Source: Halolamina salifodinae
GTDB lineage: Archaea; Halobacteriota; Halobacteria; Halobacteriales; Haloferacaceae
Length of the DNA stretch: 64,000 nt
Assembly: GCF_017874235.1 (NCBI RefSeq)
Contig: NZ_JAGGLC010000005.1
Location: forward strand, 226,753 to 290,752
Reading direction: 5' to 3'
The translations under genes were made by a program, and so were the position numbers. Below the pieces are notes generated by a model. That model did not search any database. It saw only the letters and a program-made list of their open reading frames with translations, and had not been told where the DNA came from. Positions 1-7,836 of this stretch are shown here, in pieces; within the stretch, counting starts at the first letter, position 1, and each line of letters begins with the position of its first letter.

Positions 1-73
1 GGCGGTCCAGCGTCGGCGTCGTCGACCCCGCCGCTGTCTCGGCGGCGTCGCTCCCGTCGGCGGGGTTGCTCAT
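1..73 (-). CDS. N-terminal fragment of an unidentified protein, cut by the window edge
   Basis: An ATG on the minus strand opens a frame of 24 codons that runs off the left edge. The visible peptide is low-complexity and acidic (Asp, Ala, Gly, Ser, Thr), like many haloarchaeal N-terminal tails. The next 240 bases hold no recognisable gene. There is too little sequence to name a family. Confidence 0.45.
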   Translation of the reverse strand, partial: MSNPADGSDAAETAAGSTTPTLDR

Positions 74-317
74 GCCCGACGTTGACCGGGGCGCGGGTAA
101 GTAGCTTCTGAAGGGCTACAGAACGGGGCCGGACGGCGACGACGGCGGGGGGGTGTTCGGAGCGCGTCAGCGGGCCCGCTGGGCGTTAACCGAGCGTACC
201 TCACGGCTCGCTATCGGCAGCGCCAGCCACCGCCATGAAGCAGAAAACCGCCCGAGGGGACCGGAATTAATCCGACGTACCAAACGCATGAAGTGGGAAC
301 ACTCCCTGTACAGATGT

Positions 318-569
318 ATGAGCCACGCAGGCGTGTCGGCGACGCCGGTCGATCTCTCGGAGAAGCAGACCCGGATCCTGAACCACCTGCGGGAGGCCGC
401 GGGCGAGCAGACGTACTTCAAGTCCCGGCTGGTCGCCAAGGAGTTGGACATGACCGCCAAGGAGGTCGGCGCCAACATGCGGGCGCTGCTGTCGACCGAC
501 CACGGCCTCGAAATCGAGAAATGGGGCTACTCCTCGGGCACGACGTGGAAGGTCACGCCGGCCGAGTAG
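318..569 (+). CDS. Small winged-helix protein (resembles haloarchaeal DUF7123)
   Basis: An 83-residue protein, probably DNA-binding. After about 10 variable residues comes LSEKQTRILNHLRE, then a second helix region and a C-terminal segment ending in GTTWKV, which together read as one compact winged helix. I chose the ATG at 318 because the residues before it look untranslated; an in-frame ATG at 288 would add ten residues. The resemblance to DUF7123 is from memory. The role is unknown; a small transcription factor is the natural guess. The next gene lies tail to tail two bases away. Confidence 0.7.
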   Translation: MSHAGVSATPVDLSEKQTRILNHLREAAGEQTYFKSRLVAKELDMTAKEVGANMRALLSTDHGLEIEKWGYSSGTTWKVTPAE

Positions 570-570
570 C

Positions 571-867
571 TCAGAGCCGCCGGGCACAGCCCTGACAGTA
601 GCGGTAGGCGGGGTCGTTCTCGGTGCCGCAGTGCTGACAGCGCGTTTTGCCGTCAGTAGCGGCCTCGGTTCGGGCGGTCGCCGGGCCGCTGTCGCCGAGT
701 TCCCGCCGGTAGGCCGCGCCGTCGTCCTCCTCGCCGCCCCAGATCTCCGCGCCGGTGTAGTCCGGCGCCTCGTCGATCTCGATACGGTTCATCATGAACC
801 ACAGCAGCGGCACCTGCGCCGCGATGGGCACCACGAGCAACAGCCAGAGCAGGGCGTTGTCGGGCAC
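571..867 (-). CDS. Membrane-anchored zinc-ribbon protein
   Basis: A 98-residue protein. Residues 5-25 form one hydrophobic segment (LLWLLLVVPIAAQVPLLWF). An acidic linker follows, then a C-terminal zinc ribbon with two CxxC pairs (CQHC and CQGC) in the last 25 residues. This layout suggests a single-pass protein with a small cytoplasmic metal site. Such proteins are common in haloarchaea and usually uncharacterised. It converges with the winged-helix gene at 318. Confidence 0.7.
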   Translation of the reverse strand: MPDNALLWLLLVVPIAAQVPLLWFMMNRIEIDEAPDYTGAEIWGGEEDDGAAYRRELGDSGPATARTEAATDGKTRCQHCGTENDPAYRYCQGCARRL

Positions 868-918
868 GGCTGAAAAATACGTAGCTGCGACCTTAGCGTT
901 TGGGACCCATCAGCACGA

Positions 919-1527
919 TTACGGGTCGTAGCTGATCAGATCCGCCGCGTCAGCCGCCAGCGCGTCGGCGCCGGCGTCGAAGGAGTCGGCGTAGCGAACG
1001 AGCAGGGAGAGCAGCGTCTCCGGTTCGGAGAGGGTGTAGCCGTCCTCCCGGGAGAGCAGGCCGGCCTCCGCGAGCGCGGCGGCGTGGCTGCTGACGGTCG
1101 CCCGGGAGACGCCGAGTTCCTCGGCCAGATCGGCGCCGGTCGCGTCGGGGGTCCGGAGCAACGTGATCACCATCCCCCGCGGGGTCGAGCGCCGGAGGTA
1201 GCCTAGCGCCGCCTGCTCGAACTCGGAAAAACGGCCCGCCGGGAAGAACCGCCGGTAGTCGCCGTCGCGCCGGGAGACCAGCGTCCCCTCGGAGGCCAGC
1301 CGCTCGACGTGGTGCTGGGTCTCGCCGGTGCCCAACTGGAGGTCGTCCCGGAGTTTCGAGAAGTGCGCGCCCGGCGTGGCGACGACGTATCCCGCGATGG
1401 CGTCGCGGGTGTCGCTCCCGCCGCCGGCATCGCTGTTGCCGCCCAACGCGGCGAACGGCGCGGCCGCGCCGGCGGCCGCGAACCGCTTGAGCGTGGCCCG
1501 CTTCTCTTCGTCGATGCCGCGTGTCAC
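919..1527 (-). CDS. Two-module winged-helix transcriptional regulator
   Basis: With the GTG start at 1527 the product has 202 residues. Residues 1-40 include an alanine-rich hydrophobic stretch. Two winged helices follow. The first contains HFSKLRDDLQLGTGETQHHVERL and the second contains ATGADLAEELGVSRATVSSHAA, a clear helix-turn-helix. The double wHTH arrangement is common among haloarchaeal MarR/ArsR-like regulators. A longer frame reaches 1629, but its added residues look non-coding and overlap the neighbour's promoter region. The regulated target is not evident; the divergent neighbour at 1629 is a candidate. Confidence 0.75.
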   Translation of the reverse strand: MTRGIDEEKRATLKRFAAAGAAAPFAALGGNSDAGGGSDTRDAIAGYVVATPGAHFSKLRDDLQLGTGETQHHVERLASEGTLVSRRDGDYRRFFPAGRFSEFEQAALGYLRRSTPRGMVITLLRTPDATGADLAEELGVSRATVSSHAAALAEAGLLSREDGYTLSEPETLLSLLVRYADSFDAGADALAADAADLISYDP

Positions 1528-1628
1528 GCATTCGCTTGCGTGGCTCGCGGACAAAGGGGTTTCGACAGCGGGGGCGCCGACACCGAGACCCACAACGGCT
1601 TTCTGCCGGCGCACCCTCGATACGGGCA

Positions 1629-1817
1629 ATGAGTGACTCCCCCGAGGCGTTGGCCGACGACGAGTGGGCGGTCAGCCTCGACGACCTGGAGGGGGACGAC
1701 GAGGCGTCGATGCAGGAGGTCGAGCCGATCGAGCCGGAGTCCCCGACGCTCGAAGGCGTCGCGTTCGTCGTCCTCGGCGTCATGCTGACGCTGGTGGTGC
1801 TGCTGGCCGGGGTCTGA
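1629..1817 (+). CDS. Small single-pass membrane protein (resembles DUF7312)
   Basis: A 62-residue protein with an acidic N-terminal half containing EWAVSLDDLE and PLEP-like spacing, and one C-terminal membrane helix (VAFVVLGVMLTLVVLLAGV). It is probably tail-anchored with the acidic part in the cytoplasm. I recall a widespread haloarchaeal family with this layout (DUF7312); no function is known to me. It is divergent from the regulator ending at 919 and lies 39 bases before the PhzF gene. Confidence 0.7.
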   Translation: MSDSPEALADDEWAVSLDDLEGDDEASMQEVEPIEPESPTLEGVAFVVLGVMLTLVVLLAGV

Positions 1818-1856
1818 CCCCGTCACGACTAAACCGACCCAGCCCGAGATCGGGGC

Positions 1857-2768
1857 ATGGAGAGCTACCGGACGCTGCTCGTCGACGCGTTCACCACGGA
1901 GCCGTTGACGGGCAACGCCGCCGGGGTGGTGCCCGACGCCGACGGCCTGAGCGAAGAGCAGATGCAGGCGATCGCCCGCGAGCTATCGGTCTCCGAGACG
2001 GCCTTCCTCATGTCCTCGACGGAGGCCGACCGAAAGGTCCGCTACTTCTCGCCGACACAGGAGGTCGACCTCTGCGGCCACGCGACTATCGCCGCCCACG
2101 GCGCGCTGTTCGACGACGGCGCCATCGACGCCGGCACCTACACCCTCGAAACGCCAGTGGGCGTGCTGGATATCGAGGTCACCGAGACCGGTGCGGTCTG
2201 GATGACCCAGAACGCCCCGCAGATCTTCGAGGTCGACCTCGACTACGACGCCGCGGGCGCGGCGCTGGGGATCGACCCCGACGCGTTCCGCGACGTGGGC
2301 GCCGACCTCCCGCCGGCGTACGCCTCGACCGGCCTCCCGTTCCTGATGCTCCCGGTGAACTTCCTCGAGCATCTCTCGGGGGTGGATCCGGACATACCCG
2401 CCGTCGAAGAACTGGCCGAGAAGCACGACTGCGCCGGCGTCTACGTCTTTACCTTCGATGCCGTCGGCCGGAGTCAGGACTCGACGCTTCACGGCCGTGC
2501 GTTCGTTCCCGGCCTCGGCATCGACGAGGACCCCGTGACCGGAACCGCATCCGGTGCCTGCGGTGCGTATCTGGACCATTTCGCGGCGTTCGACGACGAG
2601 TTTCCCGAACGGATGACGTTCGAACAGGGCCACTTCATGGACCGCCCGGGCTACGTCGGCGTGCGCGTCGACGGCCGGACGGTGCAGGTCGGCGGCGACG
2701 CGGTGGTGTCGCTGGACGGGTCGCTGACGGTTCCGGAGTTCGAGGAAGACGAGATCATCGAAGCGTAA
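1857..2768 (+). CDS. PhzF-family isomerase/epimerase
   Basis: A 303-residue protein spanning the full family length. The N-terminal half carries the SETAF segment, where the Glu corresponds to the catalytic glutamate of PhzF proteins. The C-terminal half carries the glycine-rich DPVTGTASGACGAYL motif typical of the second diaminopimelate-epimerase-like lobe. PhzF is known for isomerising a dihydrohydroxyanthranilate intermediate of phenazine synthesis. No phenazine genes are nearby, so the substrate here is unknown. The downstream intergenic region holds the first hairpin array. Confidence 0.85.
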   Translation: MESYRTLLVDAFTTEPLTGNAAGVVPDADGLSEEQMQAIARELSVSETAFLMSSTEADRKVRYFSPTQEVDLCGHATIAAHGALFDDGAIDAGTYTLETPVGVLDIEVTETGAVWMTQNAPQIFEVDLDYDAAGAALGIDPDAFRDVGADLPPAYASTGLPFLMLPVNFLEHLSGVDPDIPAVEELAEKHDCAGVYVFTFDAVGRSQDSTLHGRAFVPGLGIDEDPVTGTASGACGAYLDHFAAFDDEFPERMTFEQGHFMDRPGYVGVRVDGRTVQVGGDAVVSLDGSLTVPEFEEDEIIEA

Positions 2769-2782
2769 CCAGTCACGTCGAC

Positions 2783-2919
2783 GAGAGCCGCCGGCTCTCG
2801 TCTGCCAACCAGAAATTTCCGATTTCTGGTGACGTTGCCGGGAATCGCAGATTCCCGGCTGCCAGCCGGACGTAGTCCGGCGACGGCGCGTGACCAGCCG
2901 GCGACATCGTGTCGCCGGC
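2783..2919. repeat. Array of five short hairpins with conserved spacers (array 1)
   Basis: Five perfect inverted repeats follow one another. Arms and loops are 2783-2789/2793-2799 (7 bp, loop GCC), 2809-2816/2822-2829 (8 bp), 2837-2846/2850-2859 (10 bp, loop GCA), 2865-2871/2875-2881 (7 bp, loop GTA) and 2897-2906/2910-2919 (10 bp, loop TCG). Stem sequences differ from unit to unit. The spacers are recognisable: CTGCCAA before the second hairpin, TGACGTT after it, and TGCCA before the fourth. The same alternation recurs in other arrays of the window. No coding potential is evident. Confidence 0.85.
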
Positions 2920-2921
2920 AC

Positions 2922-2946
2922 GGAGCCCATGCCGTGGCTGTGTGTA
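2922..2946 (+). repeat. Copy 1 of the GAGCCCATGCCG motif
   Basis: The segment GGAGCCCATGCCGTGGCTG, ending in TGTGTA, sits directly after a 10-bp hairpin and downstream of the PhzF gene. Related copies lie at 11280-11300 and 19982-20005, each after a hairpin and after the stop of a plus-strand gene. Function unknown. Confidence 0.6.
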
Positions 2947-2992
2947 GGTCAACGACGACGAGCGACCTGCCGGAACGACGCGACGACGTTTC

Positions 2993-3163
2993 TCAGGGCA
3001 GTTCCTTCCACTCCTCACCACAGTCCGGGCAGATCCGGACCGTGTACACCTCGTCTGGCGGGTTCTCCGTCCCGAGGGTCTGTTCACACTCGGCACAGTT
3101 GAGCCGTTCGTAGGTGTCCTTCTCGAGTTCGCCGCTCCGGAGGCCCTTGCGAGTGCTCTGCAT
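2993..3163 (-). CDS. HVO_0758-type zinc finger protein
   Basis: A 56-residue protein starting MQSTRKGLRSGELEKDTYERL. Two CxxC pairs (CAEC and CPDC) about 24 residues apart form a zinc ribbon, and the protein ends EEWKEL. Length and the TRKGLR...ELEKDTY opening match the small zinc-finger family I know from Haloferax as HVO_0758. The ATG at 3163 gives this canonical N-terminus; a longer frame adds unrelated residues. Its role is not established; small haloarchaeal zinc proteins are often regulatory. Confidence 0.8.
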   Translation of the reverse strand: MQSTRKGLRSGELEKDTYERLNCAECEQTLGTENPPDEVYTVRICPDCGEEWKELP

Positions 3164-3243
3164 ACGCACCGCTTGGGCGGCGATGCTTAAAAGGCCCCGC
3201 ACGGATTCGGAACCCTTGAACACACCCCCGGCCAAGCCGGTCC

Positions 3244-4452
3244 GTGTCTCGCTCTCGGCTGTTCGGTGCGCTCTGTGGGCAGGTGTTCCTCGTCAACTTC
3301 GCGCGGGTGGTGATGGCGCCGCTGGTCAGCGTGTTCATGCTGGCGTTCGGCGTCGGGGAAGCGAAAGCCGGGTTCGTCGCGACGGCGGTCTGGATCGGCA
3401 GCGCCGCGCCGCGGATCCCGACCGGCTACCTCCTGACACGAGTGAATCGGCTCCCGGTCCTCCTCTCGGCGGGGCTGATCCTCGCCGTCGGCGCCGCCAG
3501 CGCCGCCGTCGCGAGCAGCCTCCCGCTGTTGATCCTCGGCGCCGGGCTATCGGGGCTGGCCTCCGGCCTCTACTTCGTCACCGGCAACACGTTCGTCAGC
3601 GAACTGTTCCCCTCCCGGGTCGGCCGGATGCTGGGCATCCACGGCACGGCAAGCCAGTTGGCCGCCGTCACCGCGGCGCCGGTCGTCACCCTCGCTATCG
3701 GCACGAGCGTCGACTGGACGCCGGTGCTGACGGCGCTCGGCCTCCCCGTCGACGAGCCGTGGCGGCTGGTGTTCGTCGCCCTCTCGCTCGCCGGGGTGAC
3801 CATCACCGCCGTGACGTTCGTGCTCTCGCGGGGCGTCGAACTCCCCGACGCCGGCGCGAAAGATCGGGAGCTGCTCGGTGCCGCCCGTGCGGAGTACCCG
3901 ACGATCCTGCTCGGCGTCGCCGTGATGGGGACGCTCGGCTTCGCGTGGCAGGGGATGTTCAACTTCTACCAACTGTTCATGGAGTCCCGCGGGATGTCGC
4001 CGGGGCTGGCCCGGAACTCCCTGACGCTCGTCTTCGCCACCGGCGTGCCCGCATTCACGATCAGCGGCTGGCTGGCCGACCGACTCCCCCGAACGAAGTA
4101 TCTGCTGGGGATCGCTGGCTCCTTCGTCGTCGTCGTCCTCACGCTGACGGTCGTCTCCGGAACGGCCGCACTGCTCGCGGTCTCGGCCGTGCTGGGCTAC
4201 ACCGTCCACAGCCTGTTCCCGGCGATGGACACGTTCCTGCTCGACTCCTTCCCCGACCACAACCGCGGGAGCGCCTACGCCGTCTACAGCGGCACGATGA
4301 TGGTCGCCCAAGCCCCCGGCTCGTGGGTGATGGGGTCGCTGGCGGAGGCCGGCGTCCCCTACGTGACTGCCTACCGGGGGCTCGCGCTGCTGGTCGGAGT
4401 GATGGTGGTCGGCATGTTCGCGCTCGAGCGCACCGGTCGGCTGCCGAACTGA
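3244..4452 (+). CDS. Major facilitator superfamily transporter
   Basis: A 402-residue integral membrane protein with about twelve hydrophobic helices in two halves separated by a hydrophilic loop near residues 200-215. The inter-helix motif ISGWLADRLPRTKYLLG (loop 8-9) is the MFS signature repeat, and helices 2-3 carry IPTGYLLTRVNRLPVL. The start is GTG. It sits 55 bases before aroB', but no sequence feature links it to that pathway. The substrate cannot be read; an exporter of a small organic compound is plausible. Confidence 0.85.
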   Translation: MSRSRLFGALCGQVFLVNFARVVMAPLVSVFMLAFGVGEAKAGFVATAVWIGSAAPRIPTGYLLTRVNRLPVLLSAGLILAVGAASAAVASSLPLLILGAGLSGLASGLYFVTGNTFVSELFPSRVGRMLGIHGTASQLAAVTAAPVVTLAIGTSVDWTPVLTALGLPVDEPWRLVFVALSLAGVTITAVTFVLSRGVELPDAGAKDRELLGAARAEYPTILLGVAVMGTLGFAWQGMFNFYQLFMESRGMSPGLARNSLTLVFATGVPAFTISGWLADRLPRTKYLLGIAGSFVVVVLTLTVVSGTAALLAVSAVLGYTVHSLFPAMDTFLLDSFPDHNRGSAYAVYSGTMMVAQAPGSWVMGSLAEAGVPYVTAYRGLALLVGVMVVGMFALERTGRLPN

Positions 4453-4507
4453 TCTCCCGCCCACACCATCCGCCACGTTCAAGCCACCTGCCCCAGAGAG
4501 TTCGGCC

Positions 4508-5689
4508 ATGACGCGTTCGGTTTGGTTGAAAGCCGACGACACCGTCGGCGACTGGGAAGCACGGAAGCAACGGATCACCGCGGGGCTCGAGGCCGGCGTC
4601 GACTGGGTGCTGGTCGACGAGGCCGACGTGGGTCGCGTGCGCGAACTCGGTAGCCTCAACATCGCCGCGTTCAGAGGGAGCGGCGAGCGCGACGAGGAGA
4701 TTCTCGACGCCAGTCAGGACACCGAACCGGACATCTACGTCGTCGGGAAGGAGGGCGAGGGCGACGGCACCGTCGATCTCCCCTCGGATTTCTCCGGGTC
4801 GGCGGACCTCACGACGCTGCGCCGCTCGGACGACCGCGCGCAGGCGTCGTACGTCCGTGTGTTCGACGAGGACTACGAGGAGTTCGCGGGGGCCGCCGCC
4901 CGCGACGCCGAGTACACCATCGTCGCCACCGAGGACTGGGACATCATCCCGCTGGAGAACCTGATCGCTCGCGTCGGCGAGGAGACGAACCTCGTGGCCG
5001 GCGTCGAGGACGCCGACGCCGCCGCCACGGCGTTCGAGACGCTCGAGATCGGCGTCGACGACGTCCTGCTCGACACCGACGACCCGGACGTGATCCGCCA
5101 GACGGTCGAGGTGCGCGACCGCAGCGAGCGCGAGCGCCTGGACCTGCGCTACGCCGAAATCCAGCAGGTCGAGGAGACCGGCGGCGCCGACCGGGTCTGC
5201 ATCGACACCGGGTCGCTGCTGGAGGACGACGAGGGGATGCTCGTCGGGTCGCTCTCCCGCGGACTCTTTTTCGTCCACGGCGAGACCGCCGACTCGCCGT
5301 ACGTCGCCTCCCGGCCGTTCCGCGTCAATGCTGGCGCGGTCCACGCCTACGTCCGCACGCCCGAGGGCGAGACGAAATACCTCGCTGAACTCCAGTCGGG
5401 CGACCGCGTGCAGGTCGCCGACACCGCAGGTCACACTCGTGAGGCCATCGTCGGCCGCGTGAAAATCGAGAAGCGCCCGATGTTCCGGGTGCAGGCCGAG
5501 GTGGAGGTCGACGGCGAGGTCGACGTGGTCGAGACGCTGCTCCAGAACGCCGAGACGGTGAAGGTGCCGACCAAGGAGGGTCGGACGGCGGTGACGGATC
5601 TGGAGGCCGGCGACGAGGTGCTGATGTACTACGAGGAGGGCGGGCGCCACTTCGGCGAGAAGGTCGAGGAGAGCATCATCGAGAAGTAA
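4508..5689 (+). CDS. aroB': 3-dehydroquinate synthase II
   Basis: A 393-residue protein that opens SVWLKADDTVGDWEARKQ and contains VDWVLVDE, typical of the archaeal type II dehydroquinate synthase. This enzyme converts the aminodideoxy-heptulosonate made by AroA' into 3-dehydroquinate, replacing the bacterial DAHP/AroB route. Its partner aroA' is in the same window at 30413. The gene is full length with an ATG start. It is not in an operon with other aromatic genes here. Confidence 0.93.
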   Translation: MTRSVWLKADDTVGDWEARKQRITAGLEAGVDWVLVDEADVGRVRELGSLNIAAFRGSGERDEEILDASQDTEPDIYVVGKEGEGDGTVDLPSDFSGSADLTTLRRSDDRAQASYVRVFDEDYEEFAGAAARDAEYTIVATEDWDIIPLENLIARVGEETNLVAGVEDADAAATAFETLEIGVDDVLLDTDDPDVIRQTVEVRDRSERERLDLRYAEIQQVEETGGADRVCIDTGSLLEDDEGMLVGSLSRGLFFVHGETADSPYVASRPFRVNAGAVHAYVRTPEGETKYLAELQSGDRVQVADTAGHTREAIVGRVKIEKRPMFRVQAEVEVDGEVDVVETLLQNAETVKVPTKEGRTAVTDLEAGDEVLMYYEEGGRHFGEKVEESIIEK

Positions 5690-5762
5690 GCCAACCACGG
5701 CTGGCGACCTGCCGCGACGAGCGAAAAAGGACGATACCGCCGATCGGTGGTTTTCTGGCCGC

Positions 5763-5951
5763 TTACGACTCGATAGTCACGTCGTCGCCGCTGCCGACGC
5801 CGACGATGCGCTCGATCCGTTCTCGCGGGAAGCAGTGTCGTTCGGTCTCCCCGTCCTCCGGGGTTACCCGTGCGATCACCCACTCGTCGTGGACCTCGGC
5901 GTGTGTCGCCGAGAGGCTCTCCGTCTTGTCGACGAAGTCGATGACTGCCAT
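5763..5951 (-). CDS. Small acidic hypothetical protein
   Basis: A 62-residue protein starting MAVIDFVDKTESLSATHAEV and ending in a valine- and glycine-rich tail. It has no membrane segment, cysteine pair or obvious helix-turn-helix. The even composition and clean ATG start make it a likely real gene. It converges with aroB' 70 bases away. I do not recognise the family. Confidence 0.6.
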   Translation of the reverse strand: MAVIDFVDKTESLSATHAEVHDEWVIARVTPEDGETERHCFPRERIERIVGVGSGDDVTIES

Positions 5952-6037
5952 ACAGTGGATTCTGTTCGGGCAGATAGATAGAGTTTATCGCCGAATCGGC
6001 GTCGGCGGCGCCGACGCTCCTCGTTCGTTGTCGACGC

Positions 6038-6064
6038 GAAAACGCCAGGACTGGGATTTGAACC
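6038..6064. repeat. Duplicated 3' end of tRNA-Ser (outer copy of a 27-bp direct repeat)
   Basis: This 27-bp segment (GAAAACGCCAGGACTGGGAT then TTGAACC) is identical to 6190-6216, which is the 3' part of the tRNA-Ser gene plus six flanking bases. The copies are 152 bp apart. A displaced tRNA 3' end is the usual footprint of integrase-mediated insertion, so this looks like an attachment-site scar around a 125-bp remnant that holds no gene I can recognise. Confidence 0.75.
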
Positions 6065-6194
6065 GATGGCGAGACGGTCCGGTCGCCTCGCGTTGCTCGG
6101 CGACGGGCTGCGACTCGCGTGTTCAAATCCGACAGCCGTTTCCGCAGTCGGTTCGCTCGTCGCGTCGCTCCTCACTCACGTTGACTGCGGAAAA

Positions 6195-6276
6195 CGCCAG
6201 GACTGGGATTTGAACCCAGAATCCCATAAGGGAACACGCTTTCCAGGCGTGCGCCTTACCGTTCGGCCATCCTGGC
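6195..6276 (-). tRNA. tRNA-Ser (anticodon GGA)
   Basis: On the minus strand the acceptor arms GCCAGGA and TCCTGGC pair perfectly, with discriminator G and no encoded CCA. The anticodon stem CACGC/GCGTG encloses the loop CTGGAAA with anticodon GGA. A long variable arm (TCCC...GGGA) and the T arm CTGGG-TTCAAAT-CCCAG complete a class II serine tRNA that reads UCC and UCU codons. Its 3' end is duplicated at 6038-6064. Confidence 0.95.
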
Positions 6277-6303
6277 TCAGCCGAACGTACCGCCCTGTCG
6301 GGG

Positions 6304-6510
6304 TTAAGTCCTTCCTTTCGACCGGAGTCGATGCTCCGTCACGTACGCCGTTGCGGCCGTGAGCGCGGCAACGACGACCGCGACGGCGCCGATGGCCGGG
6401 AGCGAGACGGGCAGCGGGGCGACCAGTAGCTGGTAGCCCTGCGCCGCCGTGAGGAAGGCGAGCAGCCCCACCGTCCCCCACAGCAGCGCCGACTTCGCGC
6501 GGGGCCTCAC
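6304..6510 (-). CDS. Small two-helix membrane protein
   Basis: A 68-residue protein with two hydrophobic helices: residues about 8-27, containing LLWGTVGLLAFLTAAQGYQLL, and residues about 35-57. A basic C-terminal tail follows. The GTG start overlaps the TGA stop of the RidA gene by four bases, so the two are almost certainly co-transcribed. I recall similar short haloarchaeal proteins but no function. Confidence 0.65.
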   Translation of the reverse strand: MRPRAKSALLWGTVGLLAFLTAAQGYQLLVAPLPVSLPAIGAVAVVVAALTAATAYVTEHRLRSKGRT

Positions 6511-6887
6511 TCCACGCTGACGACGGCCTCGATCTCGACGCCGACGCCCTTCGGAAGCGCGCCGGCCTGCACGGCGCTCCGGGCCGGCGGCTCGTCGTCG
6601 AAGAAGCTCGCGTAGGTCTCGTTCATCTCGTCGAAGTCGTCGATATCGGCCAGAAAGACCGTCGTCTTGAGCACGTCGTCCATCGACGCGCCGGCCTCCT
6701 CGACGATGGCCTGCAGGTTCGAGAGCGACTGCTCGGCCTGGGTCGCGATGTCCGCGTCGTCAAGCAGTTCGCCGTCGGGCGTCATCGGGATCTGGCCCGC
6801 CGTGAACAGGGTCTCGCCGTTGGTCGTCGCCTGACTGTACGCGCCCACCGCGCCGGGGGCGTCGTCGGTGCTGATGGTCTCTTTCAC
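6507..6887 (-). CDS. RidA-family reactive imine/enamine deaminase
   Basis: A 126-residue protein from GTG 6887. It shows the RidA hallmarks: GAYSQA near residue 17, LFTAGQIPMTPDGEL near 29, and PARSAVQAGALPKGVGVEIEA at the C-terminus with the substrate-binding Arg. RidA hydrolyses reactive enamines/imines such as 2-aminoacrylate released by PLP enzymes like threonine dehydratase. ilvA lies about 1 kb away, convergent with the intervening gene. The longer open frame to 7088 overlaps the divergent gene and is not used. Confidence 0.9.
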   Translation of the reverse strand: MKETISTDDAPGAVGAYSQATTNGETLFTAGQIPMTPDGELLDDADIATQAEQSLSNLQAIVEEAGASMDDVLKTTVFLADIDDFDEMNETYASFFDDEPPARSAVQAGALPKGVGVEIEAVVSVE

Positions 6888-6969
6888 GCCCCCTGATGGC
6901 GGCGGATCCCCCTTAATTCCCACTACCACGGGGCGACGCTTCAAGTACGAGGGCGCCCCAGCTGTGGGC

Positions 6970-7836
6970 GTGAAACGAACGCTCGTCCGAACCCTCCAGT
7001 TCGTGACCCTCGGCGCGGCAGCGCTGCTTGCGGTCGCGTTCCGGCGAGCCAAGAAGCGCGCCGAGGGCACCCCGCTCTCGCCGGTCACCGCCGACTGGTA
7101 CGTCGGCCCGAACTTCGTCGAGCGCGAGGGACTGACGACCGGCGAGGAGCCAGCCGGTGAAGTCGCCGACGTGAGCCACTTCGCGGGCGAGGCGTTCGAT
7201 CCCGACCGACTCCACCCCGAGGTGCGGCGCTTCTACGAGCGGACTGCCGACTACGAGATGCGCTACCGGGCGCAGTGGCACCGGCCGTTCCGGACCGGTG
7301 CCGCCGTCGCGAGCCGGTTCACCAGTCGGATCGAACAGCTGAATCTGCCCGCCCCGGGCGACGAGTCGTGGCACCGGCTGGAGAGCCAGTTTCTGGACAT
7401 TGCTGAGCCGGGTTCCGTCGCCATCGACGACGACACCGTCGAGCCAGCCCGCGAGGACGTGCGCGCGTGGGTCCGCACCGACCCCGAGACGGGCGATGCG
7501 GTGTTCGTCGCGCTCTATGCGACCCATCACCGCGACGGCGACGGCTTCGTAAACATCTCCGTCCCCGTCCCCGCCGGCGGGGTCGACACCGTGTTGCGCC
7601 CGGAGAACCTCGCGGTCAGGGCCGACAACCGGACCGGGATCCGACTCACGACCGAGGCGGCAGGTGACCCGAGGCTCTACCTCCGAACGCCGCTCGGGTC
7701 GGTTGAGGTGCCGGGCGGCCAGTCGTTCGAGGTGTGGCCCGTCGATGAGGACGAAATAGCGCTACGAGCCACCCACGAGATGTGGCTCCGCGGGGCGACG
7801 TTCCTCAACGTGGAGTACGAGATCCAGCGGGCCTAA
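6970..7836 (+). CDS. Hypothetical protein with N-terminal membrane anchor
   Basis: A 288-residue protein from GTG 6970. Residues 5-24 (LVRTLQFVTLGAAALLAVAF) form a membrane anchor followed by basic residues RRAKKR. The rest is acidic and soluble, with a mixed alpha/beta region up to the C-terminus. I do not recognise a catalytic motif. The promoter region is shared with the divergent RidA gene. The stop overlaps the stop of ilvA by four bases, tail to tail. Confidence 0.65.
   Translation: MKRTLVRTLQFVTLGAAALLAVAFRRAKKRAEGTPLSPVTADWYVGPNFVEREGLTTGEEPAGEVADVSHFAGEAFDPDRLHPEVRRFYERTADYEMRYRAQWHRPFRTGAAVASRFTSRIEQLNLPAPGDESWHRLESQFLDIAEPGSVAIDDDTVEPAREDVRAWVRTDPETGDAVFVALYATHHRDGDGFVNISVPVPAGGVDTVLRPENLAVRADNRTGIRLTTEAAGDPRLYLRTPLGSVEVPGGQSFEVWPVDEDEIALRATHEMWLRGATFLNVEYEIQRA

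Noticed and set aside
2783..2919. Rho-independent terminators as the explanation for the hairpin arrays
   Set aside because: Several hairpins lie in tandem, lack T-tracts, also occur inside coding genes, and share spacers. A termination role for single units cannot be excluded.
6507..7088. A longer RidA protein starting near 7088
   Set aside because: The extra N-terminus overlaps the divergent gene and its promoter; the RidA fold begins at GTG 6887.
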